Origin: Nemophila menziesii
Taxonomy: Eukaryota; Streptophyta; Magnoliopsida; Boraginales; Hydrophyllaceae
Length of the DNA: 64,000 nt
Reading direction: 5' to 3'
Assembly: GCA_029959085.1 (NCBI GenBank)
Contig: JARWIR010000050.1
Location: 248,001 to 312,000 of the forward strand
The notes beneath the pieces were generated by a model. The model saw only the letters and a list, made by a program, of their open reading frames with translations. It was not told where the DNA came from and did no database searches. This document shows, in pieces, positions 34,726 to 46,763 of the stretch. How positions within the stretch are numbered: the first letter of the stretch is position 1; every line of letters starts with the position of its first letter. The position numbers and the translations under genes are program-made.

Positions 34726-35303
34726 TGAAAAGGTCTATATTATAAAGATTATCACATATTACAATTAAAAAATCAATTAATAAAAAATTAATTACTTACA
34801 GATATTTAATAAATACAACAAATCTAAAAAAAATTATCCATTTTAATGAACAAATTTCAAATTATGGACGATTTGAATCAGTTTATAAAATAATTTAAGA
34901 TTCTAATTTATATTTTTAATCTCCAATTTTTTTATTCTAGTTTCAGATTGTACACTATAGCCTTTTTAAATCATACAAAAAGAATAAAAAATTAATCATA
35001 TAATTCGAAAAACCCGTGTTATAATACATTTACCTTTTACAATTGAAAATAATTTGCATTTTTGTTGTGAATTTAGGGTTTGAAAATGGTGTGTTGTGTC
35101 TACTTGAAATGGCGAGGCGGCTTTCAAAATATTTTGTTTAACATATGCATAAGTTGAAACCTATATAGGGTGATGGATTGATATTTTTAGTAGGGTTTCA
35201 CAATTATGATCTTATATTTTGGTGGGCCTCAATGTTATGGGCCATTGTACTTACTACCCAATCATGAACCATGTCTATACTTTATATTACAAGTTAATTA
35301 ATA
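34726..35303 (-). pseudogene. Orphan promoter plus exon 1 of the LRR gene, inside U3
   Basis: A second copy of head positions about 505-1083, truncated inside intron 1 on the left (joint at TGAAAAGG) and joined on the right to the tail at TTAATTAATA. It holds exon 1 (35034-35059, ATG intact), the telo-boxes, CCTATATAGG and one full TGGGCC; the second site II reads TGGGCCAT here. No exon 2 follows, so it can only drive read-through into the type B middle. Confidence 0.8.
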
Positions 35304-35341
35304 TCAATTTTTGTATAATTATTTCATTGTACTTTTGCAAA

Positions 35342-35539
35342 CTATACCATGTTATTGTTCCCAATTACTAAGAAAAGATATTTGAATATTAATAAACTAA
35401 TATGAATGAAAAAATAGGCATACATGTGTTTATTTTGAATGAAAAGTATGACTATAATTACATAACCAATGTTTAGAAAAACATTAGATTTGTCATTGCA
35501 CCATTTTTTAAGTTTAATATTAATCTTAACTAATGCCAT
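35342..35539 (-). CDS. Hypothetical 65-aa hydrophobic ORF, tail of U3
   Basis: Copy of the frame at 9703-9900, with KKWC, NIGY and YAYFF changes. Doubtful. Confidence 0.25.
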   Translation of the reverse strand: MALVKINIKLKKWCNDKSNVFLNIGYVIIVILFIQNKHMYAYFFIHISLLIFKYLFLVIGNNNMV

Positions 35540-35687
35540 TGTCTCCTTTGTTGAAGTATCATGGCCAACATCTATTTTATCTCTAATACACTTAAGCCTT
35601 AGTCACGAATTGACAAGGAGAATATTTTCCTGAAAGAAGAGAGAGAGAGAGAGAGAAAAGTTGGGTGATTAATTGATCGTCTCACTC

Positions 35688-37719
35688 TTAAAACTCATTA
35701 GGAAGAGCTGAATATTTTAATAAAGTTTCTTCGGGTTCCAATATGTGCAGATTATCCAATCGGGGTGTTTCGCAAACCAACTATTTTAACAAGTGGATTC
35801 GAGTACCCATCCAAAAACACTTTATTTATCTGCACAACCACAAAACATTCATATTACACCTCCAAAATCTATTTCAATACCCTTTAATTTAATTTTGAAA
35901 CAAAAATTATTAAAGAATTTGCAGGTCTAGAGAATATTTACCTGTGAACACCCAAAGACTTTGAGGAGTTTCAATGATAAGCAATTATCTACAATCAATC
36001 CTAATCCTTCATTGGATAACCTTCTACACCACGATATATCTAAATTAATCAAGTTTTTTGAAGTCCTAGCAAGCGAGATCGCAGTATTGTGGGCAACCTG
36101 TTAAAATCAATGAAACAATAATATTAAGTCACAAGAATATAAAAATATTTACCAGAATGCAATAATTCAGCCACATACCTTTGAAATCTTATTTAGTGAC
36201 AGATCCTTTAGATTCTGCCCTGAAACTTCCAGAGAAGCCGCAACTGCTTCATCACTGAAATGTAAAGATCATTTACAGTTGCATTAACACAAAAATAATT
36301 AAACCCAGTGATTAATTATACTATTTAAAATCTAGAATTGCGATTGCTCCCAAGTGTGAGTGTTTCGAGTGATGTACACTTGTTGGCAAGATATTCCAAG
36401 CCCTTATCTGTCAGATTCTCAACATTCGAGTTATTTAGCGCTCGAAGATCAACACACGTGCTCCCAATCAATTCCAAAGCATAATTTGTCAATTTCGTGC
36501 ATCCAAATGTAATAATAATCTTTGAAGAAGAAGATGTGGAATAAGTAATTAAAAAAAAATTAATTTTTAATAAAAAAAAATGGCCACACATGAACAAGGG
36601 GCAATTAGTCACGAAATGAAATTTAAAGGGCATCCAGTCCAAAAAATATCTAGTAGACTGTAAACTATCAAAAAAGACAAATTTTAGTGGGTATTGGATG
36701 TATTTAGTCTTTAGAAAATCAAAGAGAAGTTATATTCTTTATGACAAATCCTCTATTCAAATATTTAAAAAAATCTCAAAAATGATTCAAAATTTCAAGA
36801 CATTTTAGGAAAAATATACTAGTAAATATAAAATCTAAAAACTATTTATTTTAGTTTGTTGGTAAACAAAATGCAGTAAACTTTTGTGGACTGAGAAAAT
36901 AATATATATGAGAACTTTTAAGAGTAAGATAGAAAAGGTAGAATCTAAAGGTCTTACATGCTACTTATTTACCACAATGGTATCGAATCTTATATTGTTA
37001 TAATAAACCTTAACTTTTATTTACCATAAGCTAATATAATATTATGCACTAACCATATATCTTGGTAAAGTATTGTAAAAGTTTCCATATGATTAACAAA
37101 ATTAAGGGTTTCTGACACCAAAAAACAAAATTTAAAAGCTATACAAAAATTAATTCTTATTGTTTTACATTCATAATGAAGTGAATTTAGCAACTTCATA
37201 ATATGTATTGTTATCTTATTGTCTGTGTATAAGATAATGTAATATATTTAAAAGATAATTAAATACATATCAAACATAATAATTACTGAAATGGTGAAAA
37301 CTTACCAAGACTATTAGGGAGAATTTCTCCATTATTGAAATATCATGACTAACGATCATTTTTCTGTAAATAAAACATTAAAATGAAAAGGTCTATATTA
37401 TAAAGATTATCATAGATTACAATTAAAAAATCAATTAATAAAAAATTAATTACTTACAGATATTTAATAAATACAACAAATCTAAAAAAAAATTTATCCA
37501 TTTTAATGAACAAATTTCAAATTATGGACGATTTGAATCAGTTTATAAAATAATTTAAGATTCTAATTTATATTTTTAATCTCCAATTTTTTTATTCTAG
37601 TTTCAGATTGTACACTATAGCCTTTTTAAATCATACAAAAAGAATAAAAAATTAATCATATAATTCTAAAAACCCGTGTTATAATACATTTACCTTTTAC
37701 AATTGAAAATAATTTGTAT
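35688..37719 (-). pseudogene. RAD7/rhp7-like LRR gene copy g3, broken
   Basis: Exon 1 37694-37719 has ATA in place of ATG. Exon 2 37306-37363 is open and carries a new in-frame ATG (K to M). Exon A 36341-36519 has lost its donor: 13 bases present in U1, U2, U4 and U5 (GTTTTTA on the minus strand and the last exon bases) are deleted at 36340/36341, so the frame runs on to a nearby stop. Exons B (36179-36254) and C (35942-36097) keep their splice sites, and the last exon runs down from 35829. The LRRs are otherwise well kept (NLTDKGLEYLANKC). Confidence 0.7.
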
Positions 37720-37903
37720 TTTTGTTGTGAATCTAGGGTTTGAAAATGGTGTGTTGTGTCTACTTGAAATGGCGAGGCGGCTTTCAAAATATTTTGTTTA
37801 ACATATGCATAAGTTGAAACCTATATAGGGTGATGGATTGATATTTTTAGTAGGGTTTCACAATTATGATCTTATATTTTGGTGGGCCTCAATGTTATGG
37901 GCC
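37720..37903 (-). promoter_or_regulatory. Promoter block of LRR copy g3
   Basis: Telo-boxes 37734-37741 and 37851-37858, CCTATATAGG 37820-37829, TGGGCC 37883-37888 and 37898-37903. Intact above a lost start codon. Confidence 0.5.
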
Positions 37904-37979
37904 GTTGTGCTTACTACCCAATCATGAACCATATCCATACTTTATATTACAAGTTAATTAATAAAGATATATTATCATA

Positions 37980-39758
37980 CATATAAGGAAGTAATTTGGT
38001 AACTCTTTTCTATTTGATCCCTTTAATAATGATTTCAAATGTATATTTTACAAAAGATGCTAGTATCCCATGGTCAAGAACAATCTATGGTCAAACAAAG
38101 TATTCTTTAATAGAAGCCTAATATTGGTATTCACCTGAATCATTGTAGTTTTAATTTCGAAGAACGAGGTTTGGCAGAAACTTGGTAAAAGTCTTTTATA
38201 TAATTATTTCTAAAATACATATCATTGGAATGAAAACCTCAATATTGAAACTAGTATCTTTAGTCCAGACTACATTCATATGAGGAAAGATATGTCAAAG
38301 ATAATATGATAATTTATCACTAAAGCTCTACATAAATTCAAGAAGATGAACGAACACCCACATGAAATGAGGCATATACCATACTAAAAAATGATATGCA
38401 ACAAAATTATGATAAGTTGAATAAAATACTACTGAACAAGTGCTCGTAAAACTAGGAATACAATTCAAGGTTTCTTTCATTATTAAATGTGTGTCAACTT
38501 TATCATAAATTCTTTTCGTGATCATATACTTCTACCTTTATATTACCAGTCAAAGGAAAATATGACAAGGAGACTCTCTATCAATTTACCTAATTATCTT
38601 CTATGCAAACTCTAAGTAGTATAAATAATAGAGTCATTTCCGACTTTGATATGTCTCCCTTTCACAGACAATTAAAATTTTGTCCTCAAAATAGACATGC
38701 TTAAAATCCATTTCCTAAACGAGGTCATGTGAAATATTAAATTTCCTCTTACCTATTCTAAAAATCTCAACAAATGAATGTTCAACTTAAGTATGTCTAA
38801 CTATTTTTGGTATGTAGCTAGGTAATCCATCGTAGTGGAAAGAAGTCTAAGGTTAGTATACTAGTGTATACGACAAACTATGTAACACCCCATCTCAAAG
38901 GAGGGTGTCAATCTTTACCCAAGCTTTAAGAATTTGAATGTAATAATTAAAAAATAAACACTGTCCTTATTTCATATTTCCGTTTATATATATGTCAAAG
39001 ATATATACCACCAAAATATCAATAAAGACATGGCATAGATTCATAAATATATAAACCACGATCTTACGAACATGTTCACTATCAGGAACATTCTGTGAAG
39101 GACTATGTTTTTGAGATAAATTATCAAAAACACAAAGAAGTTTGCAATCTGCTTTAAGACCCTTATTTTCTCTGTTTGAAGGGGTAAACCCCTAATATGT
39201 ATATTTTATTTATTTCTTCACACAATGACTGAAGCCTTCTCTTCTTCTCGTACGTCATTATGACCCTTAGTGTTGAGCTCTAAGTAAATCTTGTTATCAC
39301 CTTCAATAATGCCATGTGCATTAGTGGGTAGGTCCAAGCATAATATATGTCCCTACAATGAAATATTGCATAATATAGGGAACTATAATACGACTTTTTC
39401 ATAATATAAGGAGCTATATACTATAGTGCAACTTTGTCATAATATAGGGATCTATATTGCAATATATGGGGACCTATATTGCAATTTTTGAAAAAACATA
39501 GGGCATTTACGTCAACAATGACGCTAATTTTGATGGAGTGAATTCTTGAAAAAAAGCTCCGTCTCATAGAATGTTTATAGAATTGTATATATAATATAGG
39601 GACCTAAAGTGAAATTGATTCTATGTATAGGTGACACCGTGTGATTATTTTTTTATTTAATGTAAGAGATAGGGAATTGTAGAATAACAAATGCAAAAAA
39701 ATTAATATCAAGGCCTATAGTGTAGTTTTTGGATCATATAGGGACCTACAATACTTTT
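37980..39758. other. Head spacer and minisatellite of U4
   Basis: Equivalent to 1090-3066. Head ORF at 38328-38525 is open (65 codons). Minisatellite at about 39360-39490 and 39715-39758. It carries the same 183-bp deletion as U2 (junction near 39645-39655). Confidence 0.6.
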
Positions 39759-42665
39759 GGGTTTTGTCAGTAGATAAATCTTGTGACGTTTCTTTTCACT
39801 ATGAATGGGAGGACGTGGGTATTTCATTAGTCTTGTTGTATCATAATAAAATATATAATAATCATTATGTTAGGAAAATTTGGGACAAAATCTAATCTAG
39901 AGAGTGAACCTCTAGTGTTGCAAGAGGCATGCAAAATGACTAATTTGAACCAACAACTTCCAACATCTATCTTCACTGACTATTGTGAACTTATTAATAA
40001 CTTTACAAATCCATCGACAACAATGTGGAACATTCGACTATTTATGAAAAATATGCATATATTGTATTTAGGTATGATTTTTTTTTCATATTCATCGAAG
40101 ATGGATCCATTGATTGATGTTTTAGCAAAGAGTGTTATAGAAATATTTTTGATAACAAATGGAATAATTGTAATATTCAATTGATTGTATATTTTTAATT
40201 AGGACACTTAGAAAGAGAGGGGATACAAGGTTTTGATTTTAATAGTTTTGAATATATTGTAGTCATGTGTTTAGTTTCTTATGAGTAAAAAAATAACAAA
40301 TGGTTGGGATAAAGTAGTTATTTTTAGCATAACTTATTGGCATATGTGGTGATTTGTCTGATAGTTAGGATTGAATTGTGGTTGTGTGGCGGTATTTTAA
40401 TTTTTATAATTTATTTCAGGATGTGTTTTTAATCATTTTGGTATAATATTCAATTGATTGTATATTTTTTATCCAGAAGATTAGAAAGAGAGGGGATATA
40501 TTGAAGTGGAAGGGTTTAATTTTTATAGTTTTGAATATATCATAGTTAGGTGTTTCTTTTATTTTGAGTACAAAAGTGAAACAAATGGTATGGTTAACGT
40601 GGTTATTTTTTGCATAAATGATGGACATAATTGGAGATTAGTGTGATAGTTAGGATTGAATGGTGGTTGTGTGGCAGTATTTAAATATTTTTATTTTCTT
40701 ATTTGAGAATATGTTTTTAACCATTTTGGTATAAAATAACTAAACTAAAATTAAGCTTTGCTCGGTTTATAATCATACATATGTCAACTTAACTCGATTT
40801 ACCAATTTTTTAAATATACATTTGAGAGCCTACATTGATTTTTTTTCCATTATCATTTTGACTCGGGTAAAGTTCAATCCATAACGCCTTGAGCATTGAA
40901 AAGTATTCTATGTACAAGATCAACTATCGATCTTAATTTTATAATGTCTAAATCTATTTATAAACTTTCATAGATTCGAAATCGATAGTTCTAGCAGCTA
41001 TAATATTTAACACTTTTCGGCGCAACTAAGATATCATGAGATCTAATCTTACCCAAGTCAAAATGGCTCATAGTTGTATTAGAAAATGAAAAACTAAATT
41101 AATTCTTGGATATCCTAAGAAAGTATAAAAACTAAAAAAACATGTGGAGACGTAATCATGTTCATTTCTATTTCATTAAGGTAAAATGTCCCTACAATTA
41201 ATTATTGTAACATAGAAATTGAAACAAACCAAATATGATTTCTTCCAAGACTAGAACATTTGGTTTCACTTTCTACTAGATCAACCCATTTATATGTAAC
41301 TACATGGGTATATATTACAAGGGTCAAACCATTACGAAGCAACACAACAATTACCATTGATTTTAATGGTACTTTTGGAGATTGGGTGATGATTTCCATC
41401 AATAAGATTTGTGAACGTTGTCTTGATCGGTATTATAATGTCTCACATGTGTATTAAAAAATAAAAGGTAAAAAAATATGTGGATCTATACCTCCATATT
41501 CTATCATACAAATCCACGAGAATTTAGAATATGGAAAGTCATAATTATATTAATTTTGATGTCGTTAAGGTTAAGAATTCCTATAAAAAAATTTGTAACA
41601 TGAACTGGAAAAAAATATTGATTTCTTCAAAGACTCTTAACAGTTTGCTTGATCATGAAAGAACCTCTTACTACTAGGTTCCTTTCTTCTATACATCGAA
41701 AGAAACTAACAAAACAATGGATGTGTTTCCTTTCACCGTCAAAATACCAAAAATGCATAATCTACTCTTATCCATACATTTTCACTTCCATATGGATCAG
41801 AGCTTTTGTATACAACTATATGATATATACCCCACATGATAACAATATACACACATCCAAGGATTGATATTAACCTTAGTCACCTAGCCAGTATATGGCT
41901 GTAGGAAATAGCTAGGCCTTATATGACCATATGAAAGTATAATAGTGTTGGAGCTGCAACTATACTAGGTATAAGAGGAACGGGAGGAGCGAGTTACTCC
42001 ATAACCTTGTGTACTCTAATTATTTGTTTATGACGAAGATCTTCGTCAATTATAATGAAGCAATTCATTTGATATTTAATATATGGATAGATAGTGCAAT
42101 TAGCTCAACATAAATTAAGTAGGAACCTATAATCATTTATTATTTTAGTGTCATATATTACAATTTCTGAATACTTAGTTGTAAGGACCTATATTAAAAT
42201 ACCGAAGATATGAATAATTAGAACTTCTTGTTACAAAGAGAGTAATTGCTTACTTAACAGGCTATAAATGTTGGTAAATGTATTATATTGTGTTATATAT
42301 TTGAAAGTTTGACTATTTTAGATTATTCAGAAACTTAAAATTACATTTCGATACATTAGAGTTTAAAGTTAATAGTTATTTATTACACTTCAAACAAATA
42401 AATAATATTTAACGACTTCTGCCGAAGATTTTTTACCTACTAGACGATGGTCTTAGTAGTAGTCAAACCAAAGAAATTTTAGAAAGTATGGGAGGAATCC
42501 TAAGGCAATCTTATCATGAATGATTCAATTACGTCTTGTTTCTTTCTTTTCCTGGAAATATAGGTTAGGTGATGCCTAGGCCATTCTAGAAGTTTTATTA
42601 GGTAAATCGAGTAACGTAATATGGGGATGAGGTGTAGTTTATCTCTTCTTTCTTAGGGTTTCAGG
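39759..42665. other. Type A spacer of U4
   Basis: Equivalent to 3067-5968. Contains the tandem duplication (about 40170-40440 and 40441-40732), small ORFs at 39867, 41260 and 41649, and the module related to type B at 42405-42660. No recognised gene. Confidence 0.6.
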
Positions 42666-43395
42666 TAGGGGTGAGCAAAACAAAACCAAAAAACTGAACC
42701 GATCCAAAAAAACCGCAAAAGTCGAACCGAAAAAACCAAAAACCGACAACAACGTTCGGTTCGATATTAACTTTTTCAAAAACCGAAAAAGTTTGGTTCG
42801 GTACGGATTTTCTATGCTAAACAAAACCGAAAAGATACAAAAACTAAGATATTCTAGAATTTAATTTCTATCTTAAGAGATTATTTCAATAGGATGGACA
42901 ATAAAGTAAATTTTGAAAACAAAAAACTCATATATAACATACACCGCCCCTAAAAATGTCATAATGTGCAACATATGTTTACATAATTCATTAGTCGATA
43001 TATCTTAAAAGAAACTTCTTTTATTGAAATTCGTTGAAGGTAAAGCATACATACAATTTTTTAAAAGTATACCTTCGTAATGATTTGTTTACGATTAATG
43101 CACAATATTTGAGTTCCAAAGATGCAATTCTCATACATGGGTGAATAACATGAAAATAAAACACTTAATATATGAATTTTTTAGAAAATAAAATATCTCA
43201 TGTAAACGACCTTAAAATCTATCCAGCCATCAAACTAACGCATACATCAACCGAAAATATACCGAACCGAAAGCCAACAAAACGGAGCCGATGAAAACCG
43301 TTCAGTTCGGTACTGGCACCTCTATAAACCGAACCATTCGCTTTCGCTTTCGGCTATGGCAAAAACCGATGCGAACCGAACAGCGTTCACCCCTA
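42666..43395. mobile_element. hAT-like non-autonomous element in U4
   Basis: Orthologous to the elements in U1 and U2, with the same ends and flanks and a few private changes near 43240-43260. Confidence 0.65.
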
Positions 43396-43672
43396 ATTGA
43401 ACATTATCATCCACTCCTGGTGGGTAGAGAAGGCGTTAAACAATACATTTCGCCAATACCGACCACCACCAAATGTGTTGAACCCTATATTCTTACTATG
43501 CCGACGGCTGCTGGGGTAACGAGACTCCGCCGATGGTGTTGAAATATCTAGATCAATTGTTAAAGAAACTTGTCAATCAAAGGCGATATATTCCAGAGCA
43601 ACAAAGAAGGACACGTGTGGTAGTTCTCATACAATACAATATCATAGAAGAAATCGATGATACGAAACAGTA
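43396..43672 (+). pseudogene. Coding-like stretch after the hAT-like element, frameshifted in U4
   Basis: Same four-G state as U2, frame ends at 43542. Unknown family. Confidence 0.3.
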
Positions 43673-43689
43673 AGAGCATGTTAGTACTT

Positions 43690-45650
43690 AAAAAATGTCG
43701 TGTTTCCAATTTTAAAATTAACTAATGTGCATATCAACCCATTTTAGTTTTCAACACTATCCTGGTTCCCTCTTGAGGCGTTTTTTCTAATAACAAGAAC
43801 TACAAAGACAAATTGAAATCTTCAAAAAAAAATTTAAAATATAACTTACATAAAAACTAGAAAGAATGTGAAAAATTTCTTGTCAACCTAAAATTTTATT
43901 AAATATGGGGTTTGGTTGGCTTCTAAAAAAGTTGATAGACTGTAAAAAAAATTCCCTAACACCAATTTCGCATTGGGATCAACCAAAAGACCAACATCTC
44001 TGGCTGATAGAGTAGCTCCTCGAGCATAAAATACAAGCTCCTCTAGCTTTAAAGACCAACTCCTATAGCATAATAGACGAGATCTTATAGCATAAAATAT
44101 AAGCTCCTTTGGTATACAAACGATCGGCTACTATGACATAAAATACCATCTTATATAACATAAGAAAGACCAAACCCTTTGGAAACCGACAACGAAATCA
44201 TGATCGACCTAAATAGGCGGTCAAGGATAGAACAACGAAATCGACGAATCTATGGTAAAATACGTCTGATGTAGCCTTAGTAATAATTTTTATATAGCAA
44301 TGGTAAATAACTCTGATGTAGTCTCAAAAATAAGACCGACATGTATCTGGTAGATAATTTGACGCAGCCTCGACAATGTGACTAACATAACTCTGGTAAA
44401 TTAGTCTAATATAGTCTCAGAAATGAGTCTGACAAATATTTTGTTGTTAAGTCAAATTTAGCCTTGTAAATGAGAAGAACGTAGATATGGTAATTAAGTG
44501 GAACTTAGCCTTGGAAAAAATACCAATTATATTGTTGGTAAGAAGTTTATCTTGAATTAAATAATTCATTGTGTCTTTAAATATCGATGTGATGACATAG
44601 TCAGCCAAAAACACCTTTTCTTGTGAAGGAGGTATAAAAAATGTTTGTGAGACCAGCGTAGTCTCGACAATTAAAAATATTCATATGAGTAACACACTCT
44701 CAGTAATCAAAATTGTTTTGTAATACTGACAATCTCAGTAATAAAAAACTTTTTGTAAGACCGACGTAGTCTCAATAATCAAAGAAGTTTTGTAAGACCG
44801 ACGCAGTATCAACAACCGAAGAAGTTTATTAAGACCAAAAAATTCTCGATAGTCAAATGATATTTAGTAATACCGACAAAGGCTTGCGATAAAAGAAGCT
44901 TTGCAAGATCGAGGCCAGATGTTATAAAAATAATAATACAAAACATATATATACTTCTTTCTCTTTGCATGTGTCAATCCAAACAAAGTATGAAAATGGC
45001 TTGACATCACACGAAGTTTGATTGATGCTTTGACATAAAAAAAAGTATGAAGAAGCTCTGACATCAAACAAAGTCTGACAAAGACTCGACATCGAACAAA
45101 ATCTGACAAATCGTTGGCATTACACATAGTCCAATGAAGCGTTGAATTCATTAAAAATTTCGATGATGCCTCGGCATACAAAAATATTAGAGAATATTTG
45201 GCAATAAAATAGCCACAAACGAGGAATTGACATATTATTTATGTTCCCCAATGAAAATGGGTATAAGAGATATAATAAGATAACACGAGATTACTCAAAG
45301 AACAAAATGAATAAAAATTCTATTAATGTAAGAGGGACAAACATGCAAAGAAGAAGGATAAACACACTAAAAAAACTCTATTTAGAAGGAAAATAGATTT
45401 AGAAAGGGAAAATAACAACATGGTCTATCTAAATATGAGAGACCCAAGGGCACGGGGTGAAAGGAGGAGGCCTCAACACGAAAGCATAATAGTAATTTAA
45501 GTAGTGAAGATACTCTCTATCATCGAGGAAATAACGCCGACACCATCTCGCTACACCGGTGAGTCCTTGAGAACAATTGGAAGAAATAAGAACATGAAAT
45601 CCCATAAAAAATAAAAAGGTGAAAGAATTCTAGTAAACACTCAGGAAAGT
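43690..45650. repeat. Degenerate retroelement-like repeat region, U4
   Basis: Equivalent to 7000-8960, with the extra 27-bp unit as in U2. It ends at the empty LINE target site (AACACTCAGGAAAGTTAA around 45638-45655). Confidence 0.45.
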
Positions 45651-45702
45651 TAATCAGAAAAACTTTGAATTCTCCATGAAGCACCACAAAAACAAACATC
45701 TT

Positions 45703-46053
45703 TTAAGATACATTAAGGAACTTATAATAGCAAGATACTAATAATCTATATGAGGTGTCAAAGTAAAATACATTATATGTGGTATTCGACATCTTCTGTC
45801 TTGCAAAAGAAGCATCAATGGGTAAAAGTTTGCAACATATGAAGTGCCAAAAATCTTTTACAGAATATGGAGTTCCAATAAGTCCAAACAAATGTTTGGC
45901 ATGTAAACAAACGAAAGCCCGAGGAAGTAAGTCCCCGACTATACTAAGGTTGGGAAGGCGTCCATATATATTGTCCATATATCCATTACAAATCACGTGG
46001 CTTATATGAGAGTATATTATACAAAAACAAATTGTTTGAGGAAAGGGTAACAA
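45703..46053 (-). other. Region open on both strands, U4
   Basis: Copy of 8997-9347, with 116-codon minus and 76-codon plus (45779-46009) frames open. Unknown. Confidence 0.3.
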
Positions 46054-46415
46054 AATTCAGTATCTTGCACTTTGATGAATCCACACAAAAATCTATATTC
46101 AAGAAGATATTTGGCATCTTAAGCTCACGTCTCTTACAATGAGAGAGAGAGATATGCGAACATCATTTTTTATTTATTAGTTGTGCAAATAAACAATCCC
46201 TACTATTTGTTTCAAATTTTGATTTTCTATTTCTTATGCTCTCTCTTTAATTTTTGTTGTTGTATACTCTAGTAGAGGTCAGTTTGGGGTCATTGACATA
46301 CTGACTACTAAGACTTGAGTGACAGAAGTTCTCTTGGTAATTTAATGTGTTTGCAACTTTGAGTTTGACTTTAATATCAATTTTTGTATAATTTATTTCA
46401 TTGTACTTTCGCAAA

Positions 46416-46613
46416 CTATACCATGTTATTGTTCCCAATTACTAAGAAAATATATTTGAAAATTAATAAACTAATATGAATGCAAAAATAGACATACATG
46501 TGTTTATTTTGAATGAAAAGTAAGACTATAATTACATAAAAAATGTTTAGAAAAACATTAGATTTGTCATTGCACCATGTTTTAAGCTTAATATTAATAT
46601 TAACTAATGCCAT
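46416..46613 (-). CDS. Hypothetical 65-aa hydrophobic ORF, tail of U4
   Basis: Copy of the frame at 9703-9900, with NIFY and KYIFLV changes. Doubtful. Confidence 0.25.
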   Translation of the reverse strand: MALVNINIKLKTWCNDKSNVFLNIFYVIIVLLFIQNKHMYVYFCIHISLLIFKYIFLVIGNNNMV

Positions 46614-46763
46614 GGTCTCCTTTGTTGAAGTGTCATGGCCAACATCTATTTTATGTATAATACACTTAAGCCTTAGTCACGAATTGACAAGGAGAATATT
46701 TTCCTGAAAGAAGAGAGAGAGAGAGAGAGAGAAAAGTTGGGTGATTAATTGATCCTCTCACTC

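Larger units (their letters stand above)
27639..36878. repeat. Tandem unit U3, type B
   Basis: Shared head to about 30694, then the type B middle (30695-34725), an extra head fragment (34726-35303) and the shared tail. U3 and U5 share head variants (AGCTATAAAAAATTAATTC; CTTACTAAGACTATTATGG) that set them apart from U6 and from type A. Confidence 0.95.
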
